Assembly: GCA_021780055.1 (NCBI GenBank)
Contig: JAJXZM010000311.1
Span: forward strand, 1 to 7,391
DNA from: Acidobacteriota bacterium
GTDB taxonomy: Bacteria > Acidobacteriota > Terriglobia > UBA7540
DNA length: 7,391 nt
Reading direction: 5' to 3'
The translations under genes were made by a program, and so were the position numbers. The notes below the pieces were generated by a model. That model saw only the letters and a list, made by a program, of their open reading frames with translations, was not told where the DNA came from and did not search any database. Positions within the stretch are counted from its first letter, which is position 1, and every line of letters begins with the position of its first letter. This document shows positions 1 through 5,538 of this stretch, in pieces.

Positions 1-1774
1 GTTTCGTCTTCTGGATAATTCCATGTCCCTCGCGAACGGTCAGAATCTGGTTGACATCCACGTTGGTAAACTTCTCGCTTTTTTGCGTAGTGGGCCACTT
101 GACTTCAATCAGGTCAATAGTCTTGGCTTTGCCAACACCAAAATGCAGCCGCAGATCGCTTTGGGAAATCACGCTGGTGCCGCTATGGACCTCATCCATC
201 TGCCGGTGCTTTCCAACCGTCACGTAAGCGCGGGCACCAATTGCCGTGCGATTGCACACGCTCCCAATCAGCTTGAGCTTGATCCAATTGTTCTTGTTTC
301 CACCATCATTGCGGAGAAGCGACGGCACGTCATTCATGTTGGAGATAACGACGTCGATATCGCCGTCGTTATCGTAATCGCCAAACGCGCATCCGCGGCT
401 TGAAAACCGCGCGTTGATTCCTGGTCCCATCTCGGCAGAAACGTCCTTGAATCTTCCATTCCCGAGATTGTGATAAACGACCCTGGGCTCCTTGAATGAT
501 TGACTCAGGTGATAATTGTCAATCCGAGGGTAGACGTGGCCATCCACTTGGATGATGTCCGGCCAGCCGTCATTGTCATAGTCTACAAAACCGCATCCCC
601 ACTTCACGTCCTCCCTATCCTGGCCCACTCCGGCCATAAACGTGACGTCGGTGAAAGTGCCGTCACCATTGTTGTGGTAGAGATCCGACGTATCGTCGGA
701 AAAATTGGTCTTGAAGATGTCGAGCCAGCCGTCGCAGTCGTAATCGCCCACACCAATTCCCATGCCGGCCTGCTCCTGGCCGTCTTCGTTATAAGCGCAT
801 CCTGCCAACACGCCAATGTCTTCAAACGTTCCGTCATGCTTGTTGTGGAACAGGATGCTCGGTTCGGAATCAACCGCCACATAGATGTCCGGCCAGCCGT
901 CATTGTCAAAGTCGTAAGATACGGCAGTAATCGAATACCGGGGACCCGGCTTCAGGATGCCCGACTTCTCGGACACATCCGTAAAAGTTCCATCCCCGTT
1001 GTTGTGGTAAAGAAGGTTTGATCCTGGGGGCAGGCCGCGCGGCCCGCACATCACTGGAATGCCCTTCCACTGGCAGTAACCGGTCTGGCCCGGAGCCGGC
1101 ACATTTGCAAGATCCAGCACTATGTAATTGGCTACGAAAAGATCCAGGAACCCGTCACGGTCGTAATCGATCCAGGTGCAGCCGGTGCCCCATCGAACTT
1201 CGTCCTTATAAAGGCCGGCCTTCTTGGTGACATCAGTAAATGTCCCGTCGCCGTTATTGTGGAACAGGATGTTGTGACCCCAGAACGTCAGGAAAATGTC
1301 ATCCCAGCCGTCGTTGTCGTAATCGCCAACGCAAACCCCCGTCTGCCAGCCGGGCCGACCGATTCCGGCATGTTCCGTCACATCGATGAAGGTTCCGTCG
1401 CGGTTGTTCTTGTAGAGGTGCGTTGTGGGCGTCTGGCCAGGAGGCCATGTCGTGTTCAGCCGCGTTCCGTTGGTCAGATAGATATCGATCCAACCATCGT
1501 TATCGTAATCAAAGAAGGCAATTCCGTTGCCTTTGGCCTCGATAATGTAGTTCTTTATATGGACCCCGCCCCACACGTTCACGGAGTTCAATCCAGCCTC
1601 TTTCGCAACGTCCACGAAGGTGACAGGAATAGAGCTTTCAGGATTGGGAACTTCCGCGGCTTTGAGAACAGGAATTCCCGTCCATCTCCAGGTGGGTGTG
1701 GTTACGACTTCCATCAGCTTGGAGCCCAGAAGGGCGGCTCCCGAACCAAGGATTTGGCGGCGCGACAGTTTCAT
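1..1774 (-). CDS. Tat-exported FG-GAP repeat protein with C-terminal ASPIC/UnbV domain (CRTAC1-like), 3' end outside window
   Basis: I translated the minus strand by hand; the frame is open from the ATG at 1774 to base 2 (591 codons) with no stop, so the C-terminus is missing. Residues 1-23 look like a twin-arginine signal (MKLSRRQILGSGAALLG), implying folded export. Seven FG-GAP/VCBS-type calcium loops of the form DYDNDGW start near residues 89, 151, 203, 288, 344, 398 and 466, several followed by linkers such as YHNNGDGTFTDV; this predicts a beta-propeller-like, calcium-binding extracytoplasmic protein. A YCQWKGIPVMCGPRG segment (residues 233-247) carries the paired cysteines I associate with this family. 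Residues about 505-582 match ASPIC/UnbV (NRTAIGARAYV, SQSDLRLHFGVG, IEVKWP, NQILTVREG). An in-frame ATG at 1816 would add 14 basic residues; neither start has a strong ribosome binding site. The family's biochemical role is unknown; cell-surface or binding functions are only inferred. Confidence 0.9.
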   Translation of the reverse strand, partial: MKLSRRQILGSGAALLGSKLMEVVTTPTWRWTGIPVLKAAEVPNPESSIPVTFVDVAKEAGLNSVNVWGGVHIKNYIIEAKGNGIAFFDYDNDGWIDIYLTNGTRLNTTWPPGQTPTTHLYKNNRDGTFIDVTEHAGIGRPGWQTGVCVGDYDNDGWDDIFLTFWGHNILFHNNGDGTFTDVTKKAGLYKDEVRWGTGCTWIDYDRDGFLDLFVANYIVLDLANVPAPGQTGYCQWKGIPVMCGPRGLPPGSNLLYHNNGDGTFTDVSEKSGILKPGPRYSITAVSYDFDNDGWPDIYVAVDSEPSILFHNKHDGTFEDIGVLAGCAYNEDGQEQAGMGIGVGDYDCDGWLDIFKTNFSDDTSDLYHNNGDGTFTDVTFMAGVGQDREDVKWGCGFVDYDNDGWPDIIQVDGHVYPRIDNYHLSQSFKEPRVVYHNLGNGRFKDVSAEMGPGINARFSSRGCAFGDYDNDGDIDVVISNMNDVPSLLRNDGGNKNNWIKLKLIGSVCNRTAIGARAYVTVGKHRQMDEVHSGTSVISQSDLRLHFGVGKAKTIDLIEVKWPTTQKSEKFTNVDVNQILTVREGHGIIQKTK

Positions 1775-1874
1775 GAGGAACTTGCGATGCCGGGATTCCC
1801 GTAATCGTTGCCGCATCCGACGTAATTCCCTGCAAGCGGCCCTGCCAACCACGAGACGGAAGAAAATTCGCTGC

Positions 1875-1900
1875 TGCGTTGCCCCAGGGGCATGCACGCA
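1875..1900. repeat. Small inverted repeat in the leader of the FG-GAP gene
   Basis: A perfect GCCCC-A-GGGGC palindrome at 1881-1891 is flanked by TGCGT (1875-1879) and ACGCA (1896-1900), so an imperfect two-part stem can form. With only one base between its arms, the inner palindrome must open a few pairs to make an RNA loop. It lies between the candidate minus-strand promoter and the start codon, so it would be in the 5' leader. It could be a protein-binding site, an RNA structure or chance; there is no T-run on either side to make it a terminator. Confidence 0.3.
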
Positions 1901-1925
1901 ACAGTCACCCGGCAACAAAGAGCCA

Positions 1926-1950
1926 ATTATACTACAAGATCATGGGTCAA
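1926..1950 (-). promoter_or_regulatory. Candidate promoter for the FG-GAP gene
   Basis: Read on the minus strand there is a perfect TATAAT (1931 down to 1926) preceded by TTGACC (1950 down to 1945). The two hexamers are separated by only 13 bases, well short of the usual 16-18, so they probably do not act together as a standard sigma-70 pair; the -10 box alone may be real. A start just downstream would give a leader of about 100-145 bases depending on which ATG is used. Confidence 0.25.
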
Positions 1951-2011
1951 CACCGCGCTTTGCCATTCAGGAGCATTCCCTGCCACCGGGAGTTATCTGC
2001 AACAATACCCA

Positions 2012-2041
2012 TCGAAAACTGTCCGATTTCGAGACTATAAT
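2012..2041 (+). promoter_or_regulatory. Candidate sigma-70 promoter for the dienelactone hydrolase gene
   Basis: A perfect TATAAT at 2036-2041 has TCGAAA (four of six matches to TTGACA) at 2012-2017, with an 18-base spacer. Transcription would begin near 2048, leaving a leader of about 35 bases that includes the ribosome binding site. Position and orientation fit the gene at 2084. Confidence 0.5.
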
Positions 2042-2070
2042 CAGGGCTGAAGTCATACCACCTTTCGCTC

Positions 2071-2077
2071 GGGGAGG
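2071..2077 (+). promoter_or_regulatory. Strong Shine-Dalgarno that fixes the start at 2084
   Basis: GGGGAGG lies six bases before the ATG at 2084. This, together with the signal peptide beginning exactly there, supports that start over the internal ATG six codons... that is, at Met6 of the same frame. Confidence 0.75.
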
Positions 2078-2083
2078 CACTCA

Positions 2084-2836
2084 ATGCGTAGAATTGCGAT
2101 GCTCATTTGTGTCGGTTTGTTTGTCGCGCCTCTTGCAAGCGCCCAGGCACCCGTCAAGACTGAAACCGTTCATTTCAAGAGCGGGCCCGAAATGGCTTCG
2201 GGCTATCTGGCTATGCCCACTTCACCGGGCCGCCACCCGGGGCTTGTGGTTATTCAGGAATGGTGGGGATTGAATGACTGGGTGAAAGCGCAAGCCCGTG
2301 AATTCGCTGAGCACGGCTACGTTGCTCTAGCTCCCGATCTCTATCACGGCCAGGTGGCCACGGCGCCCTCAGAAGCAAGCAAGCTGGCGCGAAGCCTGCC
2401 CCGAGACCGCGCAATTCGCGACCTGATGGCCGCATATAATTATCTGGCCGCAATGCCGAACGTCAATAAGGACGGGATCGGTTCCATCGGATGGTGCATG
2501 GGCGGCGGATTCTCGCTGCAGCTTGCCATTCATGAACCAAAGCTTGCCGCTTGCGTCATTGATTATGGCGAGCTCACAACCGACCCGGTCGAAATTAAAA
2601 AGATCAAGGCACCCCTGATGGGAAATTTCGGCGCGGAGGACCACGGCATTCCGCCCTCCGCAGTGCACGCGTTTGAAAAGGCGCTGCAAGCGCAGGGCAA
2701 GTCAATCGACGCCAAGATTTACGCCGGAGCCAGCCACGCTTTTGAAAACGAGAATAATAAGGCAGGCTATCGTTCGGAAGCGGCAAAGGACGCCAAGGCC
2801 CGAACGCTGGGATTTTTCAACAAGATTTTAAAATAG
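2084..2836 (+). CDS. Secreted dienelactone hydrolase family protein
   Basis: A 250-residue alpha/beta hydrolase of the dienelactone hydrolase family. Residues 1-20 form a Sec signal peptide (basic MRR, hydrophobic core, cleavage likely after ASA before Gln21), so the mature protein of about 230 residues, the family's usual size, should be periplasmic or secreted. The family signatures are present: QEWWGLN with Glu59, the nucleophile elbow GWCMGGG with Cys138, Asp186 in GAEDHG, and His218 in GASHAFEN, giving an intact Cys-Asp-His triad. Classical members hydrolyse dienelactone in chloroaromatic breakdown in the cytoplasm; no other catabolic gene is nearby and this one is exported, so its substrate is probably a different ester or lactone and cannot be named. 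It has its own candidate promoter and a strong ribosome binding site. The next gene on the strand is 158 bases away, so co-transcription is uncertain. Confidence 0.92.
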   Translation: MRRIAMLICVGLFVAPLASAQAPVKTETVHFKSGPEMASGYLAMPTSPGRHPGLVVIQEWWGLNDWVKAQAREFAEHGYVALAPDLYHGQVATAPSEASKLARSLPRDRAIRDLMAAYNYLAAMPNVNKDGIGSIGWCMGGGFSLQLAIHEPKLAACVIDYGELTTDPVEIKKIKAPLMGNFGAEDHGIPPSAVHAFEKALQAQGKSIDAKIYAGASHAFENENNKAGYRSEAAKDAKARTLGFFNKILK

Positions 2837-2885
2837 ATCTCAATGGGCGTCCGCGCTGCACAGCAAGAAAGCAGAGGAATTCACC

Positions 2886-2920
2886 CCCAAACGCCGCCCA
2901 CCGGTGGTTCCTCATTTGGG
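2886..2920 (+). terminator. Weak hairpin after the dienelactone hydrolase gene
   Basis: CCCAAA (2886-2891) and TTTGGG (2915-2920) are complementary arms enclosing a self-complementary CCACCGGTGG (2898-2907). The hairpin lies about 50 bases after the stop codon, but no T-run follows, so a factor-independent terminator is doubtful. It may be chance. Confidence 0.2.
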
Positions 2921-2994
2921 ATTCTCCGACTTGCACGACAAGGAGAGAGAAACGCATTCGTTGACGCCTTAAACGGGACCGGCAACTGCAGCTT

Positions 2995-3372
2995 ATGCCT
3001 GAACGCAATCACAACGTTGGAGACCATCTCGCGAACGAGCGGACATTCCTCGCCTGGATTCGCACAAGTATCAGCATCATCGTTTTTGGATTCGTGGTCG
3101 CTAAGTTTGGCATCACTCTGCGTGAGTTCCTGCGCTTCCAAGGGCACGCCGCGCAGGAGAGCGGACTATCGCTCGGCATGGGAGTTGCCTTCATTGCGAT
3201 GGGGGTTTTCATGGCCGTGGTGGCGCTGTTCCGGTACCGGTCCACGCAACGGCGGATCGACGCCGGAGAATTCAAGCCTGCCAGTACTGTAATCGTTTTT
3301 CTCGGGATTATCACAGCCGTTCTCGGCATGATCCTCGCCGCATACTTGATGCTTACCGCCAGCAGGATATGA
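2995..3372 (+). CDS. YidH/DUF202 family inner-membrane protein
   Basis: A 125-residue integral membrane protein. The N-terminal motif LANERTFLAWIRT (residues 12-24) is the hallmark of the DUF202 (YidH) family. Three hydrophobic segments follow at about 22-40, 59-79 and 97-120, with a basic loop (RYRSTQRR, residues 80-87) between the second and third, as is typical; the length matches the family. The molecular function of this family is not established, so none is assigned. The start is well constrained: an in-frame TGA lies at 2962-2964 and no ATG, GTG or TTG occurs between it and 2995. The ribosome binding site is poor, with only a distant purine-rich AGGAGAGAG at 2941. It ends 128 bases before the converging amidohydrolase stop codon. 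Confidence 0.9.
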   Translation: MPERNHNVGDHLANERTFLAWIRTSISIIVFGFVVAKFGITLREFLRFQGHAAQESGLSLGMGVAFIAMGVFMAVVALFRYRSTQRRIDAGEFKPASTVIVFLGIITAVLGMILAAYLMLTASRI

Positions 3373-3500
3373 GAACGGAAACCAGAATCGGAAGGTTGCG
3401 AATCTGCGCTCGTTCAATTCAGGCCCCATTAAGACCGATTCAAGGCAGGCGCCGTGGATCTTCAGGATGACCTCGTCCTTACATCTTGGCACGGTGGGAG

Positions 3501-4679
3501 CTAAACTGAGGGATAGTAAGCTCTCCCGGCCCGGATGGTCACCACCGGCTCGATCTTCTGCCCGCCGGTCAGCGTTTTCCCGCCCGAGTCGGTAAAAGCG
3601 AACTCCCCTTCCCGCAGCTCCAGCACGCTGACATCAGCTTCAGCGCCCGGCCGCAGTGTTCCAATTTCAGCCCCGAAATCAAACACCCGCGCAGACCTTG
3701 CCGTTGCGCGTTCAATAACCTGTCGCAGGCTCAAACCAAGCATGAGAAATTTTGAGAGCGTTGTGACCAGGTCAAATACAGGACCGTTGATGTTGGCGGA
3801 ATAGAGGTCGCTTGAAATCGTATCGGGAAGGAAATCCTGCTGCAGGCATCTTTCCATGGTGTCAAACGAAAAGCTTCCCGCTCCGTGACCCACATCGAAC
3901 AGCACTCCGCGCCGGCGGGCCTCAATCACCTCCGGCAGAAGCTTCCCGCCCTCGTCGATAATTCCGTTCGGACGTCCGTTGAAAGAATGTGTCACCACTT
4001 CGCCTTTTTTCATCAGCGCCAGCAGCCTGGGCATCGCCGTATGCGCCCAGCCGATATGAATCATGAGGGGCAGTCGCACTTCATCCGCAGCCTCTCGGGC
4101 GCGCTTCATCCCCTCGTAATCATTGGATCCGGTGTAGCCCCTGGAAAAGCGTATTTTCAAGCCCACAATCAGATCGCGATTCTTGTTGACCTCTTCAATG
4201 GCAATTTTCGGAACGCAATATCGCAGGTCTTCGAGTTCGCCCATGTTCGGCGTGCCGCCGGCGATCATCCCGATGGAGACCACGTGGAGAAGCGCGCGGA
4301 TGCGCGTGTCAGCCCGCTCGATGGTGAACTTTCGAAAGGCGGGAAAACTGAACGCTCCCGATGTGCCCGCATCCACCACGGTGGTAACACCCCGATGCAG
4401 GCAGTAAGGATCAGGCTCGATTCCGTAAGGCCCGACGTAAGGGAAGACATGGGTGTGGATGTCAATCAACCCTGGCGTCACAATCTTCCCGTCTGCGTCA
4501 ATGACGTTCCGTGCCTGGCCAACGGGAATGTTAACGCCGATTTCCGCGATTTTACCCGCTGTTATAGCTACGTCGCGCACGGCGTCAAGGTCCTGCGACG
4601 GATCAATAACCCGGCCGCCACGAATCAGCAGATCGAAGTGTTTGCCCGCCGGGGAGTTCCCTTGAGGGTTGGAGTTCAT
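3501..4679 (-). CDS. Amidohydrolase/deacetylase family metallohydrolase (COG3964 type), dihydroorotase-like
   Basis: A 392-residue member of the amidohydrolase superfamily. The N-terminal DLLIRGGRVIDPSQDLDAVRDVAI and C-terminal GTLRPGAEADVSVLEL segments form the small beta domain around a TIM barrel. Visible metal-site residues are His75 and His77 (DIHTH), Lys175 (GLKIRFS, probably the carbamylated bridging lysine), His208 (MIHIG), His231 (THSFNG) and the catalytic Asp291 (SSDLYS), so a two-metal hydrolase is expected. It most resembles the COG3964 group annotated as amidohydrolase/deacetylase rather than true PyrC or D-aminoacylase. Some characterised COG3964 enzymes act on acetylated small molecules, but the substrate here cannot be read from sequence. 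There is no signal peptide, so it should be cytoplasmic. The ATG at 4679 has GGAAGG six bases upstream. It lies 157 bases after sdhB on the same strand, so it may or may not share that transcript. Confidence 0.88.
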   Translation of the reverse strand: MNSNPQGNSPAGKHFDLLIRGGRVIDPSQDLDAVRDVAITAGKIAEIGVNIPVGQARNVIDADGKIVTPGLIDIHTHVFPYVGPYGIEPDPYCLHRGVTTVVDAGTSGAFSFPAFRKFTIERADTRIRALLHVVSIGMIAGGTPNMGELEDLRYCVPKIAIEEVNKNRDLIVGLKIRFSRGYTGSNDYEGMKRAREAADEVRLPLMIHIGWAHTAMPRLLALMKKGEVVTHSFNGRPNGIIDEGGKLLPEVIEARRRGVLFDVGHGAGSFSFDTMERCLQQDFLPDTISSDLYSANINGPVFDLVTTLSKFLMLGLSLRQVIERATARSARVFDFGAEIGTLRPGAEADVSVLELREGEFAFTDSGGKTLTGGQKIEPVVTIRAGRAYYPSV

Positions 4680-4685
4680 CGGCTA

Positions 4686-4691
4686 CCTTCC
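4686..4691 (-). promoter_or_regulatory. Ribosome binding site of the amidohydrolase gene
   Basis: On the minus strand GGAAGG sits six bases before the ATG at 4679. It supports that start and shows that the gene is translated independently of sdhB. Confidence 0.65.
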
Positions 4692-4744
4692 GGGTTTCGG
4701 GACGCGCCGACAAGCACCGGAGGCACACTGATGCGAGCCGGCGG

Positions 4745-4759
4745 TTCACGCCACGTGAA
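4745..4759. repeat. Perfect 6-bp inverted repeat between sdhB and the amidohydrolase gene
   Basis: TTCACG-CCA-CGTGAA forms a perfect six-pair stem with a three-base loop, about 66 bases upstream of the amidohydrolase start and 77 bases after the sdhB stop. There is no T-run on the minus-strand side, so it does not look like a factor-independent terminator. It could be an operator, an mRNA processing or stability hairpin, or chance. Confidence 0.35.
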
Positions 4760-4836
4760 TAAGGTGGAATCCTGGAAGGGGATGAAAGTCCTCCAAAAGA
4801 CATCGCGTCGGGCAGGGGGAAACTCCGAAGGCATAA

Positions 4837-5535
4837 TCACGCTTTGCGGAAAAGCAAGGCCTTCTTGACTTCCCCGATGGCGCGGGTCACGTTAATGCCA
4901 CGCGGACAGGCTTCAACGCAGTTGAAGATGGTGCGGCAGCGCCAGACTCCTTCGGCGGCATTCAGGACGGCCAACCGGTCTTCCTTCCCTTCGTCGCGGC
5001 TGTCAAAAATAAAGCGGTGCGCATTGACAATAGCCGCCGGCCCCAGGTATTCCGAATTGGCCCAGAAAGACGGACAGGATGTCGTGCAGGCGCCGCAGAG
5101 AATGCATTTCGTCGTGTCATCAAATCTCTCGCGGTCTTCAATCGACTGCAGCCTCTCCTGCTCGGGCTCGGGCGAGTCCGTAATCAGGTAAGGCTTGATC
5201 GATTTGTACTTGTCGAAGAACGACTCCATATCAACCAGCAGGTCCTTGACAACGCGAAAGCCCCGCATGGGCTCGACCGTGATCTTGCTGCCCAGATTTT
5301 TCAACAGCAACTTGCAGGCCAGGCCGTTGTGGCCATTGATCAGCATGGCGTCTGATCCGCACACACCGTGCGCGCAGGAGCGGCGATAGGTCAGCGTTCC
5401 GTCGAGATACCATTTCACGTGGTTCAGGGCATCGAGCAGACGGTCGGTAGGCTCGGCTTCAAACTTATATTCACCCCACCACGGTTCCGAGTCCTTCTCC
5501 GGATTGAAGCGCCGGATTTTCAGCGTCACCTGCAT
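4837..5535 (-). CDS. sdhB: Succinate dehydrogenase iron-sulfur subunit
   Basis: A 232-residue SdhB that carries electrons from the flavin of SdhA to the quinone site of complex II. All three cluster motifs are present. The N-terminal ferredoxin domain has Cys54, Cys59, Asp62 and Cys74 (SCAHGVCGSD...GLAC) for [2Fe-2S]; aspartate at the third position is also found in E. coli SdhB. The C-terminal domain has Cys144, Cys147 and Cys150 (CILCGAC) plus Cys210 for [4Fe-4S], and Cys154, Cys200 and Cys206 for [3Fe-4S]. The segment CTTSCPSFWANSEYLGPAA and the ending TRAIGEVKKALL closely follow the E. coli type, and the length is close to the E. coli 238. The ATG lies three bases after the sdhA stop, with AAGGA inside the sdhA end as its ribosome binding site, so the pair is translated from one transcript. 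No membrane-anchor gene follows. Confidence 0.97.
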   Translation of the reverse strand: MQVTLKIRRFNPEKDSEPWWGEYKFEAEPTDRLLDALNHVKWYLDGTLTYRRSCAHGVCGSDAMLINGHNGLACKLLLKNLGSKITVEPMRGFRVVKDLLVDMESFFDKYKSIKPYLITDSPEPEQERLQSIEDRERFDDTTKCILCGACTTSCPSFWANSEYLGPAAIVNAHRFIFDSRDEGKEDRLAVLNAAEGVWRCRTIFNCVEACPRGINVTRAIGEVKKALLFRKA

Positions 5536-5538
5536 GGG

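Larger units (their letters stand above)
1775..2083. other. Intergenic region between divergent genes
   Basis: This 309-base gap separates the minus-strand FG-GAP gene from the plus-strand dienelactone hydrolase gene. Its left 42 bases could be coding if the FG-GAP protein starts at the upstream ATG (1816). The rest holds one TATAAT box on each strand and a short GC-rich inverted repeat at 1875-1900. I see no convincing open reading frame, tRNA or known riboswitch in it. The layout suits two independently transcribed divergent genes. Confidence 0.6.

Noticed and set aside
540..1520. Regularly spaced similar segments resembling a repeat array
   Set aside because: The spacing is irregular and the repeats are in frame and encode FG-GAP calcium loops; there are no uniform spacers as in a CRISPR array.
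500..1804. Plus-strand open frames with repeated VAVVIAH-like segments at 500-1021 and 1259-1804
   Set aside because: These are the reverse complement of the DYDNDGW repeats of the FG-GAP gene; their internal similarity is inherited from the real coding strand.
3166..3492. 108-codon minus-strand frame with a GTG start in the 3373-3500 gap
   Set aside because: Most of it is antisense to the DUF202 gene, it lacks a good ribosome binding site and the product matches no family I recognise.
3373..3500. Possible bidirectional terminator between converging genes
   Set aside because: Only short imperfect arms such as AGGA/TCCT were found and there is no T-run on either strand.
3885..4868. 327-codon open frame on the plus strand opposite the amidohydrolase gene
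   Set aside because: It is antisense to a gene with a complete metal site, crosses an intergenic gap into the end of sdhB and shows no family signature.
5359..5361. Apparent loss of a 2Fe-2S cysteine in SdhB (Asp62 in place of Cys)
   Set aside because: E. coli SdhB also has aspartate at this ligand position, so it is a normal variant and not a defect.
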